A stretch of DNA of 64,000 nt from Vibrio genomosp. F10 str. ZF-129 (GCF_000287055.2 NZ_AJYQ02000027.1:1-64000); one strand, 5' to 3'; shown: positions 21,338 to 30,796, counted from the first letter of the stretch. Notes: generated by a model not told the origin, from the letters alone. Translations and numbers: made by a program.

Positions 21338-22258
21338 CTAGTAGCGAATCTTCGGATCAATCATTGCTAATAAAATATCAACAATGGCATTGAATAAGAT
21401 GAATAGGAAACCAATGAGAATTGTGACTCCCATTACTAGCGAATAATCACGGTTAAACGCGGCGTTAACGAACAATTTACCGATGCCAGGCAGCCCGAAA
21501 ATGGTTTCGATAACCACGGAACCCGTAATAATGCCCACAAAGGCTGGCCCCATGTACGAAACAACCGGCAACATTGCAGGCTTAAGTGCATGTTTAACGA
21601 TGATGTATGGGTAACTCAAACCTTTCGCGCGTGCGGTACGAATGAAGTTACTGTTCAATGTTTCGATCATCGAACCACGAGTGATACGAGCAAACGTCGC
21701 GACATACAGTAAAGACATGCCTACAACCGGCAATGCCATGTATTTAAACGAGCCGTCTAACCAACCACCAGCGGGGAACCAACCTAAGTTGATGGAAAAG
21801 ATATAAATCAATGTGGGTGCAAGAACAAAGGAAGGCAACACCACGCCTAACATGGCGGTAGACATGACCGTATAGTCAGCCCAGGTATTTTGTTTTAATG
21901 CTGCAAATGTCCCAACGGTGACTCCCATGACGAGAGTAAAAATAAATGCAAAGAATCCCACTTTTGCCGAAACGGGTAAGGCAACAGAGATAAGTTCATT
22001 TACTGAGTAATCTAGATATTTGAATGACGGCCCAAAATCACCTTGAATGACGTTAGTCAAATATGTGGTGTACTGTTCAAAAACAGGTTTGTCGAGGCCA
22101 TATTTCGCTTCGATATTGGCCATAACTTCTGGCGGAAGCGGACGCTCACTTGAAAATGGATTTCCCGGTGCGTAACGCATAAGAAAGAAAGATACTGTAA
22201 TTAACACCAACATGGTTGGTATTGCTTCGAATATCCTTTTCGCGATGAATTTAAGCAT
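21338..22258 (-). CDS. oppB: Oligopeptide ABC transporter permease OppB
   Basis: 306 residues with six membrane segments, the first at about 9-30 (IPTMLVLITVSFFLMRYAPG, the OppB/DppB signature). The EAA-type loop is NFIRTARAKGLSYPYIIVKHA. Partner of OppC in the membrane channel for peptide uptake. A 126-base gap with a long hairpin lies between it and oppA. Confidence 0.96.
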   Translation of the reverse strand: MLKFIAKRIFEAIPTMLVLITVSFFLMRYAPGNPFSSERPLPPEVMANIEAKYGLDKPVFEQYTTYLTNVIQGDFGPSFKYLDYSVNELISVALPVSAKVGFFAFIFTLVMGVTVGTFAALKQNTWADYTVMSTAMLGVVLPSFVLAPTLIYIFSINLGWFPAGGWLDGSFKYMALPVVGMSLLYVATFARITRGSMIETLNSNFIRTARAKGLSYPYIIVKHALKPAMLPVVSYMGPAFVGIITGSVVIETIFGLPGIGKLFVNAAFNRDYSLVMGVTILIGFLFILFNAIVDILLAMIDPKIRY

Positions 22259-22311
22259 AAGCTCACTCTTTCAGTCTGTGACAAAAATTTCAATGTAAAA
22301 AGTAGACAATA

Positions 22312-22350
22312 CGCTACACGCACTCATTACAATAATGAGTACGTGTAGCG
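22312..22350 (-). terminator. Long stem-loop between oppA and oppB (attenuator or mRNA stabiliser)
   Basis: Arms CGCTACACG-c-ACTCATTA and TAATGAGT-a-CGTGTAGCG pair over 18 positions with one mismatch and a 3-base loop. No strong T tract follows on the minus strand, so partial termination or protection of the oppA message 3' end fits better than full termination. This would give more binding protein than permease. Confidence 0.7.
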
Positions 22351-22384
22351 TCGATCGTTATTATTTTTATATCAGCTTTGTTGA

Positions 22385-24046
22385 CTACTTAGCTTTGATG
22401 TAAAGATCTTTTGAGTAGATTTTTTCTTCCGGGTTATTCACCGGGAAGCCACCGATTTGTGGATTCAGTAAACGTGCTTTCACGTACTGGTAGATCGGTG
22501 CGATTGGCATGTCTCGAGTCAGTAACTGCTCAGCTTCTAGGTACAGTGCTGTGCGTTCTTCTTCAGACGTTGACGTCAGTGCTTTTTCCATAACCGCATC
22601 GTATTCTTTACTATCGTAGTGAATACCACCGGTCGTGTTGGTGCTCTTCATCAGAGTTAGGAATGAAGACGCTTCATTGTAGTCGCCACACCAGCCAGCA
22701 CGTGCAACTTCAAAGTTACCTGCGTCTTTGGTTGATAGGTACGTTTTCCACTCTTGGTTTTCTAACGTAACATCAAGACCCAGTGTCTTCTTCCACATAG
22801 AACCCAATGCTACAGCAATCTTCTTGTGGTTTTCAGACGTGTTGTAAAGAAGTGAGAATTTCAGTGGGTTATCAGCACCGAAACCAGCTTCAGAAAGAAG
22901 TTTAGCCGCTTCTGCATCACGCTCTTGTTGAGTCATTTTACCGTAAGCAGGGACTTCTGGGTTAAATCCAGCTGTGATTTCAGGCGTCAGGAAGTATGCA
23001 GGCTTTTGGCCTTGACCAAGAATCGCATCGGTTACGATGTTACGGTCGATAGCGTATGAAATCGCTTTACGAACTCGAACATCATCAAACGGAGCTTTCT
23101 TCGTGTTGAAGATGTAGTAGTAAGTACACAGGTTACCAGTAATAGACAGTGATTCTGCGTGCTCTTTTTCCAGACGACGGAAGTGCTCGTTTGGAATCTC
23201 GTAAGTCACGTCAACTTCACCCGCTAAGAAGCGGTTCATTTCTGCTACTTGGTTTTCAATCGGTAGGAAAGTGACTTTGTTTAACGTTGTATTTTCGTTA
23301 TCCCAGTACTTTTCGTTACGTTTTAGAACTAAACGCTCATTCACTACCCATTGATCAACAACGTAAGCACCGTTACCAACAAAGTTTTCAGGCTTGGTCC
23401 ACTGGTCACCAAACTTTTCTACTGTCGCTTGGTGTACAGGTTTAGTCGTTGTGTGACCAACCATCATCACGAAGTATGGTACAGCAGACTCTAATTCAAC
23501 CACTAAAGTATGTGCATCGACAGCTTTAACACCTAATGTGCTCTTGTCTTTTTTACCTGCAACGATGTCTTTCGCATTCGCCATCTTGGTGTATTCCATG
23601 TACCAAGCGTATGGAGAAGCGGTATTTGGATCAACGGCACGCTGCCAGCTGTATACGAAGTCTTGAGCGGTTACCGGATCGCCATTTGACCATACGGCAT
23701 CTTTACGTAGGTTAAATGTGAATGTTTTGTTGTCTGTGGTTTCCCAAGTTTCAGCAATGCCAGGAATGGTATTACCGTCAGCATCTTGGTTTACCAGACC
23801 TTCAAGAAGATCACGAATAACGTGAGATTCAGAAACACCCTGTGATTTGTGTGGGTCAATTGTCGCTACTTCTGCACCGTTACCACGAACGATCTCTTGC
23901 ACATCAGCAAGTGTTGATTCGGTAACTTCAGGAAGGGTTGCTGGTGTAGCTGCTTGTTTTTCTTCTGGCTTATCGCCACAACCAGTAAGCGCTAGAGAAA
24001 GGCCCGCACTAATGAAAAGCGCACGAGTGATTTTATTCTTGTACAT
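22385..24046 (-). CDS. oppA: Oligopeptide-binding protein OppA (lipoprotein form)
   Basis: 553 residues, family SBP_bac_5. The signal ends in LALTGCGDK, a lipobox, so the mature protein is probably tethered to a membrane by Cys about 22, unlike the soluble E. coli OppA. The family features IDPHKSQGVSESHVIRDLLEGL, TFNLRKDAVWSNGDPVTAQDFVYSWQR and VRKAISYAIDRN are clear. It captures peptides in the periplasm and hands them to OppBC. First gene of the operon; the long AT-rich region upstream (24047-24651) should hold its promoter. Confidence 0.96.
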   Translation of the reverse strand: MYKNKITRALFISAGLSLALTGCGDKPEEKQAATPATLPEVTESTLADVQEIVRGNGAEVATIDPHKSQGVSESHVIRDLLEGLVNQDADGNTIPGIAETWETTDNKTFTFNLRKDAVWSNGDPVTAQDFVYSWQRAVDPNTASPYAWYMEYTKMANAKDIVAGKKDKSTLGVKAVDAHTLVVELESAVPYFVMMVGHTTTKPVHQATVEKFGDQWTKPENFVGNGAYVVDQWVVNERLVLKRNEKYWDNENTTLNKVTFLPIENQVAEMNRFLAGEVDVTYEIPNEHFRRLEKEHAESLSITGNLCTYYYIFNTKKAPFDDVRVRKAISYAIDRNIVTDAILGQGQKPAYFLTPEITAGFNPEVPAYGKMTQQERDAEAAKLLSEAGFGADNPLKFSLLYNTSENHKKIAVALGSMWKKTLGLDVTLENQEWKTYLSTKDAGNFEVARAGWCGDYNEASSFLTLMKSTNTTGGIHYDSKEYDAVMEKALTSTSEEERTALYLEAEQLLTRDMPIAPIYQYVKARLLNPQIGGFPVNNPEEKIYSKDLYIKAK

Positions 24047-24651
24047 GCATTAAACTCCAAGTTTTTATGTTGCATCCATGACTTCCTTGTAAGAACCCCT
24101 GTTTAGGTAGTGATTTAGATTTATTTTGCACAAAAAATGAGCATAAAAATCTAAAACCTTACAAAGATTGTGGCACACAGTAACAATCATCGAAGCGATT
24201 TACCATTAATTGACATCAGAAAAACGTATAATTCTTCTATTGGCGATAGATGGCAGTTAAAAAAACTATCATTTTAGAGGGTGACAGTGATTTTATATAG
24301 AAACGCCTTAGCTGATAGACTATGGTACCGAAAATTCCAAGCTGATACATTTTGACAGCATCTTATGCTAGAAATCTTGAAATAATTTAACATTTGGTTG
24401 TGGCTTGATCTAACACTAAGTGACAATTCACCAATACCCCGTGTCAATTTGTGAAGACTATCACCCTAACTTGCCACACTTGATTTCTACTAGATAAATC
24501 AAGCTTTGCACAAAATTGCATAGTGATGCAAAGGAAACGAATTGATATGTTCATACATTGCTTTTCTCTGTTGTAAAAAACAAAAAAAATCCCAAATTAG
24601 TCACTATTTGGGATTTTTAAATCATTTAGAGCTTAACCGTATTGGAAGATT
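24047..24651. other. Intergenic region upstream of oppA
   Basis: 605 AT-rich bases with no convincing gene. The part near 24047-24200 should contain the oppA promoter and leader. The right end holds the terminator of the HEAT/TPR gene (24585-24618). TTTGCA and TGCAAA flank the stretch 24505-24535, a loose inverted repeat of unknown meaning. Confidence 0.55.
24585..24618 (-). terminator. Terminator of the anSME - HEAT/TPR unit
   Basis: AAAAATCCCAAAT / ATTTGGGATTTTT, 13-base perfect arms with an 8-base loop. The A-run on the plus strand becomes the T tract on the minus strand. Confidence 0.88.
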
Positions 24652-25716
24652 TTATAGCGATTGCGCTTTTTTGTTATTTAGCTGGTCAATGACCTCTGAA
24701 GGCGCTATTTTTGCAAGTTCAACCATGCACTCATCCGTCTTTTCATTGCCATTGCGCACGTAGATATCACACACTGCATAAAGATGTTCTGGCCCTCCTG
24801 AAATCAAGTAAGCCGTTTCAAACGCCGTTGTCGCTTCATCGATATTAAACGCTTCTTGTAACACACCGTGTACATACCAGTAGTAACTATTAGTCTTTGC
24901 CAACGTTGCTGCAATTTCACTCTCTTTTGCCGCTTCCGCTTTATCCTCTAAGCGAACCAAAGTGAGTGACTTGGCAAAGTGAAAATGGGCATTACTTGGC
25001 AGTGCTTCTATCGCTTGGTTAAGCGTATCAATCGCTTTTTCATCCATCCCCTGTGCACGGTAGTTATCCGCAAGGCTTAACCACACTTGTGGGTTATTCG
25101 ATACGGCTTGTTTCGATTGTAAATACTGCGCTTCGGCCAATTCATACTGCTCAGTCCAGCGATACACATCCGCTAGCAGTAACCTAGAGTCATCATCGGC
25201 CTGCTCTTTTAAGTGTCCGATTAATTCGGTAGCCGGGTCTGTGAGTTGTTGTTGACTAGCCGCATCGAGAGTCCCTCTGTCTTTGAGTAGGCTAGCTGCA
25301 GCAGTCATACGCACTTGCTTACTGTCATCGGATAAAAGTGGAGACACCAAACGCCAACGATATTCTAAAGGATAAGGTTCCGCTCCGACGATCGCAGCTT
25401 CCCGGATCGCAGAACTGGCATCTTTTAATCCACGGGAAACCGCAACCAATCCGTTTTGACTGGGCGATGCACTAAGAGATCTCAGCGCCGAAACCCTGAC
25501 CTCTTCTGTTTCCGTAATATCTTGCGCTTGATAAGACCATTGAGACATCGGATCATTCGGTAGGCTTCGCTGTGCTTGCATCGGCTCAGTTTGAGGACTT
25601 AACAAAGCCCCCTGACCATTTACGCTGTTCGTTTTTAGGCTATTCGTTTCTAGGCCACTGGCATTGGCGGTATTGAGCATCAGCATTGACATGGCTAATA
25701 TCATTGATGTTTTCAT
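24652..25716 (-). CDS. Exported HEAT/TPR-repeat protein next to the sulfatase-maturating enzyme
   Basis: 354 residues. A signal peptide (about 1-19, MKTSMILAMSMLMLNTANAS) sends it to the periplasm. Residues about 68-145 look like HEAT-type helical pairs (VRVSALRSLSASPSQNGLVAVSRGL would be the first; AIREAAIVGA and VRMTAAASLL follow). About 175-330 holds TPR units (LLLADVYRWTEQYELAEAQY, VWLSLADNYRAQGMDEKAI, HFHFAKSLTLVRLEDKAEA). No enzyme motif is seen, so a scaffold or protein-binding role is likely. It starts 11 bases after the anSME gene with an AAGGA site, so the two are co-transcribed. A role in handling the sulfatase or phosphatase products of this island is inferred from position only. 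Confidence 0.8.
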   Translation of the reverse strand: MKTSMILAMSMLMLNTANASGLETNSLKTNSVNGQGALLSPQTEPMQAQRSLPNDPMSQWSYQAQDITETEEVRVSALRSLSASPSQNGLVAVSRGLKDASSAIREAAIVGAEPYPLEYRWRLVSPLLSDDSKQVRMTAAASLLKDRGTLDAASQQQLTDPATELIGHLKEQADDDSRLLLADVYRWTEQYELAEAQYLQSKQAVSNNPQVWLSLADNYRAQGMDEKAIDTLNQAIEALPSNAHFHFAKSLTLVRLEDKAEAAKESEIAATLAKTNSYYWYVHGVLQEAFNIDEATTAFETAYLISGGPEHLYAVCDIYVRNGNEKTDECMVELAKIAPSEVIDQLNNKKAQSL

Positions 25717-25727
25717 GATGTTAATCC

Positions 25728-27050
25728 TTAAAATTTAGTTTCAAAGCCAACACGTTTTTTCATTTGTTCGCGCAATACGGCATCACTGTATTTCCCGTGG
25801 GCTACTGGGTGTTTCGTTGCTCGAAGTATGTAAGCAATAGACTTATCAACATGCGAGAAAAACTTATACCACCCCGCGCATAAATAGTTGAGTCCTGGCT
25901 CGCCAGATTTAGTGCGAATGAAACGATTTTTTGGACACTCTCCGTGGCAAGCAAACTGGTAATCACACGCCTGACACTGCGTCGTTAATGTGCGTGTTTT
26001 CGCGAAGCCAAATTTCTGCTGCTCTGGGCCATAAGCCATATCATCCAATTTCTGATGATGTATATTACCGATTTTGTACTCTGGATAGACATAATGATCA
26101 CAACTGAATACATCGCCATTGGGTTCCATTGCAAGTCCTTTCCCGCATAAGTCACTTAACGTACAAAGCGGATTTCTGCGCCCCATCCACGTTTCAATGC
26201 TTGCTTCAAAATATTGAATAAAAACGTTACCTATGTCTTTACGCGCCCACTCATCAAAAATGGTAATCAAGAAATTACCCCAAGCCAGATCAGAGACACA
26301 CCACGATTCAACAACAGAGTCTTTGCTTCCTGGGATGAGTCTTTTATCCCCTTGCTTAGGTTGGTCACTAGGCTGCCACTTTTGCGGAGCAGTATCACGG
26401 AAAGTCTTTTGTTCAACAATGGGGATGAATTGCATCTGAGGAGACTTCACTTCATCTCGCAAGAAGCGGTACACCTCAAGTGCATTTTGACTGGTTAGGT
26501 TATTGACGCATGTTAACGTCGCAAAGCTCACTTTATGCTTGTGCAGCAATTCAACCGCCGCCATCACTTGCTTGAACGTACCTTTGCCCGCTTTATTGGT
26601 TCTATAAGTATTGTGAAGCATCTCTGGGCCGTCGATACTCAGACCTACAAGAAAGTGATTCTTTGCTAAAAACTCACACCATTTATCATTCAGCAAGATA
26701 CCGTTGGTTTGTAAGTCATTCGATATTTTAACACCATCAGGCTGGTATTTTTTCTGAAACTCAACAATCTTCTGAAAGTATTCCAGACCAAGCATGGTCG
26801 GCTCACCACCCTGCCATGAAAAGATGATCTCGGGTGTATTTTGCGCATTAATATAATTCTGGATATAGCTCTCTAACATGGCTTCATCCATTTTAGGAGA
26901 GCACCCTTTCTTATACTCCAATAGGTCCTGCTTACTTAGATAATAACAATATGTGCAGTCAATATTACAAACAGCACCGATCGGTTTAGCCATGACATGT
27001 AATCGTTTTGAAGCCTTGCCGTTATATTGAGGACCTTGAGTAATATGCAT
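25728..27050 (-). CDS. Anaerobic sulfatase-maturating radical SAM enzyme (anSME)
   Basis: 440 residues. The radical-SAM cluster motif is C28-NID-C32-TY-C35. QGGEPTMLG is the SAM-binding GGE motif. The C-terminal SPASM region has the further cysteines that hold two auxiliary Fe-S clusters (PLCTLSDLC, FSCDHY, TTQCQACDYQFACHGECPKNR, LNYLCAGW). The family turns a Cys or Ser in the sulfatase C/S-x-P/A-x-R motif into formylglycine in the cytoplasm, before export, and needs no oxygen. The likely client here is the arylsulfatase at 37836-39401 (CTAGR). It is divergent from the SUMF1-like lipoprotein gene and is followed by the HEAT/TPR gene. Confidence 0.92.
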   Translation of the reverse strand: MHITQGPQYNGKASKRLHVMAKPIGAVCNIDCTYCYYLSKQDLLEYKKGCSPKMDEAMLESYIQNYINAQNTPEIIFSWQGGEPTMLGLEYFQKIVEFQKKYQPDGVKISNDLQTNGILLNDKWCEFLAKNHFLVGLSIDGPEMLHNTYRTNKAGKGTFKQVMAAVELLHKHKVSFATLTCVNNLTSQNALEVYRFLRDEVKSPQMQFIPIVEQKTFRDTAPQKWQPSDQPKQGDKRLIPGSKDSVVESWCVSDLAWGNFLITIFDEWARKDIGNVFIQYFEASIETWMGRRNPLCTLSDLCGKGLAMEPNGDVFSCDHYVYPEYKIGNIHHQKLDDMAYGPEQQKFGFAKTRTLTTQCQACDYQFACHGECPKNRFIRTKSGEPGLNYLCAGWYKFFSHVDKSIAYILRATKHPVAHGKYSDAVLREQMKKRVGFETKF

Positions 27051-27111
27051 TGTTTATTTACCTATCTTAATGTCTTACAGCAATCATAAACCTGATTAAT
27101 ATTTGTCGCCT

Positions 27112-27130
27112 GTTATACCCTTTATAACCA
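27112..27130. promoter_or_regulatory. Inverted repeat GTTATA-N5-TATAAC(CA) in the anSME / SUMF1-like divergent promoter
   Basis: GTTATA (27112-27117) and TATAAC (27123-27128) face each other over five bases and the right arm extends to TTATAACCA. Similar elements occur in the moxR / arylsulfatase divergent promoter. Candidate binding site for the LysR-type regulator of this island; inferred, not shown. Confidence 0.4.
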
Positions 27131-27187
27131 TTTGTCATGACCGAAAACGCTACAATAACGTTCTCTTCTGTATTTTTAAGGCAACCA

Positions 27188-27976
27188 ATGAAAACATTTA
27201 ATTACAATCACTTAAAAGCTATTGGCGGCATAACATTCACACTACTAATGAGTGGTTGTGCCAGCGTGCCGCCACACCCGATCGCTCTACAGATCGATCA
27301 GGAGATGGTTTTGGTTGAAGGTGGAACATTTACCATGGGTTCCAATAGCCCAAATGCCACCAAAGCAGAAAAACCAGCACGAGAAGTGACCGTAAACAGC
27401 TTCTACATTGCACAATTCGAAGTGACCCAAGCACTGTTTGAATCAGTGATGGGGGCATCTCACAGCTTCTTTCAGGATCCACAAGTACCAGTTAATAACT
27501 TAAGCTGGCAACAAGCGAATTATTTTATCGAGCAATTGAATGAACTCACCGGTGAAGCGTATCGACTTCCAACCGAAGCCGAATGGGAGTTCGCAGCGAC
27601 AGGTGGAACAAAGAGTCAAGGCTTTACCTACAGCGGATCGAATAATATTGACGATGTCGCGTGGTTTGCCGGGAACTCGAAAAACAGAGCACACCCGGTA
27701 GGCCAAAAGATGCCTAATGAACTTGGCTTGTATGACATGACAGGTAACGTCGGAGAATTTGTAATTGATGCCTTCGATGATACGTTCTATCGATTTGGAC
27801 CAACAGATAATCCAAATAATGCTCATCACAGTGATGTCCACTTATCTCATAAATCCGTCCGAGGGGGCAGTTTTGCTTACGATGCCACGCTCTCTGAGAA
27901 TTATCGCCGAGATTTTGCAAGCCAATCAATTATCATGTCTGACATGGGTTTACGCCTAGCCAAAGACGTTAAATAA
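27188..27976 (+). CDS. SUMF1/FGE-fold lipoprotein without catalytic cysteines
   Basis: 262 residues. The signal ends in a lipobox, LLMSGCAS. The rest is a formylglycine-generating-enzyme (SUMF1) type domain: MVLVEGGTFTMGS, REVTVNSFYIAQFEVTQALF, YRLPTEAEWEFAATGG, LGLYDMTGNVGEF, VRGGSF, GLRLAKD. True FGE enzymes use a redox cysteine pair near the C-terminus and usually read GNVWEW. Here the only cysteine is the lipidated one, and GNVWEW is GNVGEF. It is therefore unlikely to make formylglycine and may be a binding protein. The start at 27188 (MKTFNYN) has AAGG upstream and yields a proper signal; an earlier in-frame ATG at 27137 would bury it. The next gene begins nine bases after the stop. Confidence 0.85.
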   Translation: MKTFNYNHLKAIGGITFTLLMSGCASVPPHPIALQIDQEMVLVEGGTFTMGSNSPNATKAEKPAREVTVNSFYIAQFEVTQALFESVMGASHSFFQDPQVPVNNLSWQQANYFIEQLNELTGEAYRLPTEAEWEFAATGGTKSQGFTYSGSNNIDDVAWFAGNSKNRAHPVGQKMPNELGLYDMTGNVGEFVIDAFDDTFYRFGPTDNPNNAHHSDVHLSHKSVRGGSFAYDATLSENYRRDFASQSIIMSDMGLRLAKDVK

Positions 27977-27985
27977 GGACCATTC

Positions 27986-29674
27986 ATGTTATACACTCGA
28001 TTGTCAGCGTTAACGCTCGCATTATTCTGTCTAGGACCTGTATCAGCGTCAGAAAGTAACCCAGACCTAGTGCTACAAATTACGGTTGATGGCCTTCGTG
28101 CAGACTTGCTTGAACGCTACAAGCATAACTTCGGTGAAGGTGGTTTTCGTTACTTGATGGATGAAGGCGCTTACTACACCAATGCACATTACCAACACGG
28201 AAATACAGAAACTATCGTGGGTCATGTCTCTTTAGCAACCGGCGCCCCACCGAGCGTTCATGGGATGATTGGCAACGTATGGTATGACCGTAACGCAGAG
28301 CGCTTAGTCTACAACGTTGAAGATACAAACTATCACATACTGACAGCAGGGGCTGGCGTTGACAAATTGACAGAAATCGATCCAACGCAAAAAACGGCGC
28401 AAGGTGATGGCCGATCGCCAATGCCTATCCTTTCCACCACCTTTAGTGATGAATTAACCGTATCTACAAGTGGAATGTCAAAGGTATTTGCTGTGTCAGT
28501 GAAAGATCGTGGAGCGATTTCCTTAGCCGGGCACAGTGGCAAAGCATTTTGGTTTTCGAAAGCACAATCTGAGTTTGTCACCAGCAATTATTATTACGAC
28601 AACTACCCTGCATGGGTAACTCGCTGGAACGAGAAAAAAATTGCTGACCAATATTCCAAGCAACGATGGGAGCTTTCTTTACCACGCGATCAATACACCC
28701 TTGACGAACCAAGCCCAGACCATAAAGTGGATCTCGCAGGGTTTCAACGAACATTCCCTCACCCTTACGGTCCTGCAAGCTACAAGTACTTCAGCACCAC
28801 ACTAACAGTGAGCCCTGCTGGTGACGAGCTCACAGAAAACTTTGCAAGTACTTTGCTTATGCAAGAGCAGCTCGGTAAAAGAGACGTTACCGATTATCTA
28901 TCGATCAGTTTTTCCTCTAACGACTATGTGATTCACCTTTATGGCCCAGAAAGCCTAGAAACAGAAGATAACCTGATTCGCTTAGACAGAACCATTGCAA
29001 AAATGCTGAAAACGATTGATAGCCAGGTCGGTTTAGAAAACACACTGATCGTATTGTCCGCTGATCATGGCGTGCCAGAAGCATCACCAGCAGCGAACGC
29101 CTTAGGGTTTAAGCAGGCGCTGTACTTCAACAAAGATACGTTATTATCACAAGGTGTTGAGCAACGCTTGAAGCGTGAATTTGGGCTGGGTACTGACGCT
29201 ATAAGATTGTTTGCCCAACCTTATATTTATTTGAACCATGATGTTATCGCGAAGAAAAAGGTTAATTTAGCACAAGTACAAAATGCGATTGCTGATGAAG
29301 TCTCTAAAATCAGTGGTGTTGCTTACGCGGTTTCAAGTAGTGATATTGCTCGTAATCAAGTTCCAGATACTCATTTAACGCGACTGATCAAAAACAACTA
29401 TCACCCGGCTCGTTCTGGTGATGTGTATGTCGTGTTTACTCCAAGAAGCTACATTAATGATATGGAAGGATTACAAATCGCTTCAACGCATGGTTCTCCA
29501 TGGCGCTATGATACACACGTACCTGTTATTTTTGCTGGGTTTGATATCAAATCACAAAAAGTAACACGGGCAATTACGCCCTACGATATTGCCCCGACTC
29601 TGTCTAACAAGTTAGGCATTACTCAGCCAAGTGGTTCTATTGGTGAAGTACTCGCTGAGGTGACTGAATACTAG
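27986..29674 (+). CDS. PafA-like periplasmic alkaline phosphatase (type I phosphodiesterase/pyrophosphatase superfamily)
   Basis: 562 residues with a signal peptide (about 1-21). The alkaline phosphatase superfamily metal ligands are seen in order: TVDG (D35), the nucleophile Thr in NTETIVGH (T76), SNDYVIH, SADHG, and STHGSPW. N97 in GMIGNVWY and the K173-x-R175 pair in SVKDRGA match the N, K and R that mark PafA phosphomonoesterases. A phosphate monoesterase is thus more likely than a sulfatase, and a Thr nucleophile would need no formylglycine. It would release phosphate from organic esters in the periplasm. It is coupled to the SUMF1-like lipoprotein gene (9-base gap, AAGGA site). Confidence 0.88.
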   Translation: MLYTRLSALTLALFCLGPVSASESNPDLVLQITVDGLRADLLERYKHNFGEGGFRYLMDEGAYYTNAHYQHGNTETIVGHVSLATGAPPSVHGMIGNVWYDRNAERLVYNVEDTNYHILTAGAGVDKLTEIDPTQKTAQGDGRSPMPILSTTFSDELTVSTSGMSKVFAVSVKDRGAISLAGHSGKAFWFSKAQSEFVTSNYYYDNYPAWVTRWNEKKIADQYSKQRWELSLPRDQYTLDEPSPDHKVDLAGFQRTFPHPYGPASYKYFSTTLTVSPAGDELTENFASTLLMQEQLGKRDVTDYLSISFSSNDYVIHLYGPESLETEDNLIRLDRTIAKMLKTIDSQVGLENTLIVLSADHGVPEASPAANALGFKQALYFNKDTLLSQGVEQRLKREFGLGTDAIRLFAQPYIYLNHDVIAKKKVNLAQVQNAIADEVSKISGVAYAVSSSDIARNQVPDTHLTRLIKNNYHPARSGDVYVVFTPRSYINDMEGLQIASTHGSPWRYDTHVPVIFAGFDIKSQKVTRAITPYDIAPTLSNKLGITQPSGSIGEVLAEVTEY

Positions 29675-29747
29675 TTACTAAATACCAGTTACTGAATAAT
29701 ACTCGAGCTCTTCGCCCTGGTAATTTCAACCAGTAACGTTACACGCA

Positions 29748-29782
29748 AAGGGCTGCTTATAAAATAACGATAAGCGACCCTT
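29748..29782 (+). terminator. Possible terminator between the phosphatase and LysR genes
   Basis: AAGGGCTGCTTAT / ATAAGCGACCCTT pair over 13 bases with a two-base mismatch. The T tract is poor (TTATACTATG). The genes are convergent. Confidence 0.45.
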
Positions 29783-29838
29783 ATACTATGTGTGATGGTT
29801 ACTTTAAATCGCCACTGGCGAAGAGATATTAACCCGAA

Positions 29839-30744
29839 TTAATGGGGTAAAGCCTTGGCCGCGGCCTTGATTTTTGACCGTAGCCATTGATGGCTCGACT
29901 CATTACTTCGGCTGGGGTGCCAAATCATGCACATGTCGCAGTTATTCAACTGAAACGGCAAGGGCAACGTTTTTACTTTGTACTTCTTTGAAAAACACTG
30001 CACAGAAGAGAGCGGTAGCAAACCAATATAGTCAGAGTCTTCAATCACTGGAAGCATCTCAACCACACCTGGCGCTCGGTAGACAATTTTGCGTTTCTCT
30101 AAATCACCAAAGTCCTCAGAACTCAAAAGACTTTTACGAGCATGCCAACGAGCTACAACAACGTGTTCGTTGGCTAGGAACTCTTTCATGTCGATAGTAT
30201 CACCAATCGTTGGGTGGTCGGAACGACAAACAACGACCAATTCTTCAATGGAAATGACTTCATGCTTTAACGTCGTTCTTCCCCTTGGTTTCATATCCAG
30301 AATGATATCGTGTCTCTGTAATCTTAAGTCCGATTCATAATCTTCTGTAAACAATGGATGAACTTCTAGTGTGATATCTGGTGCGGCCTGACTAATAAGG
30401 CTCATCACCTTAGGCATTAACTCGTAGCTTGCTGACGAAACACACGCAATAGAGAATACGCGATTCGATGTTTTGGGATCAAAGTCCCTAGATGCAGATA
30501 ACGTGGATGTAAAGTTTTTAAGCGCGGCAGCCATTGCAGGGTAAATGTCCGTTGCAAATGTGGTTGGCTCAACCCCAGATGTCGTTCTATGAAATAAGGG
30601 TTCGTCATAGATATCTCTCAGTCTTGCGAGGGCTTTACTGACGGCAGGCTGACTTATATCCATTCGATTTGCCGCTCTCGATAAGTTCTGCTCTTCGTAA
30701 ATCGCGACAAATATTGGAATCAAATTGAGCTCGGTACTTTTCAT
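29839..30744 (-). CDS. LysR-family transcriptional regulator
   Basis: 301 residues. The N-terminal winged helix (about 1-65; NLIPIFVAIYEEQNLSRAANRMDISQPAVSKALARL) precedes a substrate-binding effector domain (about 90-295). The sequence is of the NodD/SyrM/LeuO-like branch (short start ELNLIPIFVAIYEEQN, DEPLFHRTTSGVEPT). The ligand is unknown. It lies between the phosphatase/SUMF1 pair and the Bat operon, convergent with the former, and is the only regulator in the island. It could control one or more of these units; it is not divergent from any gene, so its target cannot be read from layout. Confidence 0.9.
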   Translation of the reverse strand: MKSTELNLIPIFVAIYEEQNLSRAANRMDISQPAVSKALARLRDIYDEPLFHRTTSGVEPTTFATDIYPAMAAALKNFTSTLSASRDFDPKTSNRVFSIACVSSASYELMPKVMSLISQAAPDITLEVHPLFTEDYESDLRLQRHDIILDMKPRGRTTLKHEVISIEELVVVCRSDHPTIGDTIDMKEFLANEHVVVARWHARKSLLSSEDFGDLEKRKIVYRAPGVVEMLPVIEDSDYIGLLPLSSVQCFSKKYKVKTLPLPFQLNNCDMCMIWHPSRSNESSHQWLRSKIKAAAKALPH

Positions 30745-30757
30745 AAGGTTCCAGATT

Positions 30758-30796
30758 AAAGAAGCGGGATCTCTATCATAGAGAAACGGCTTCTTT
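30758..30796 (-). terminator. Terminator of the Bat operon
   Basis: Compound stem: AAAGAAGC / GCTTCTTT outside and TCTCTAT / ATAGAGA inside with a single-base loop, joined by a 4x4 internal loop. It follows the batD stop on the minus strand and precedes the LysR gene. Confidence 0.75.

Noticed and set aside
27188..27976. Active formylglycine-generating enzyme
   Set aside because: Both catalytic cysteines are missing; only the lipidated cysteine is present.
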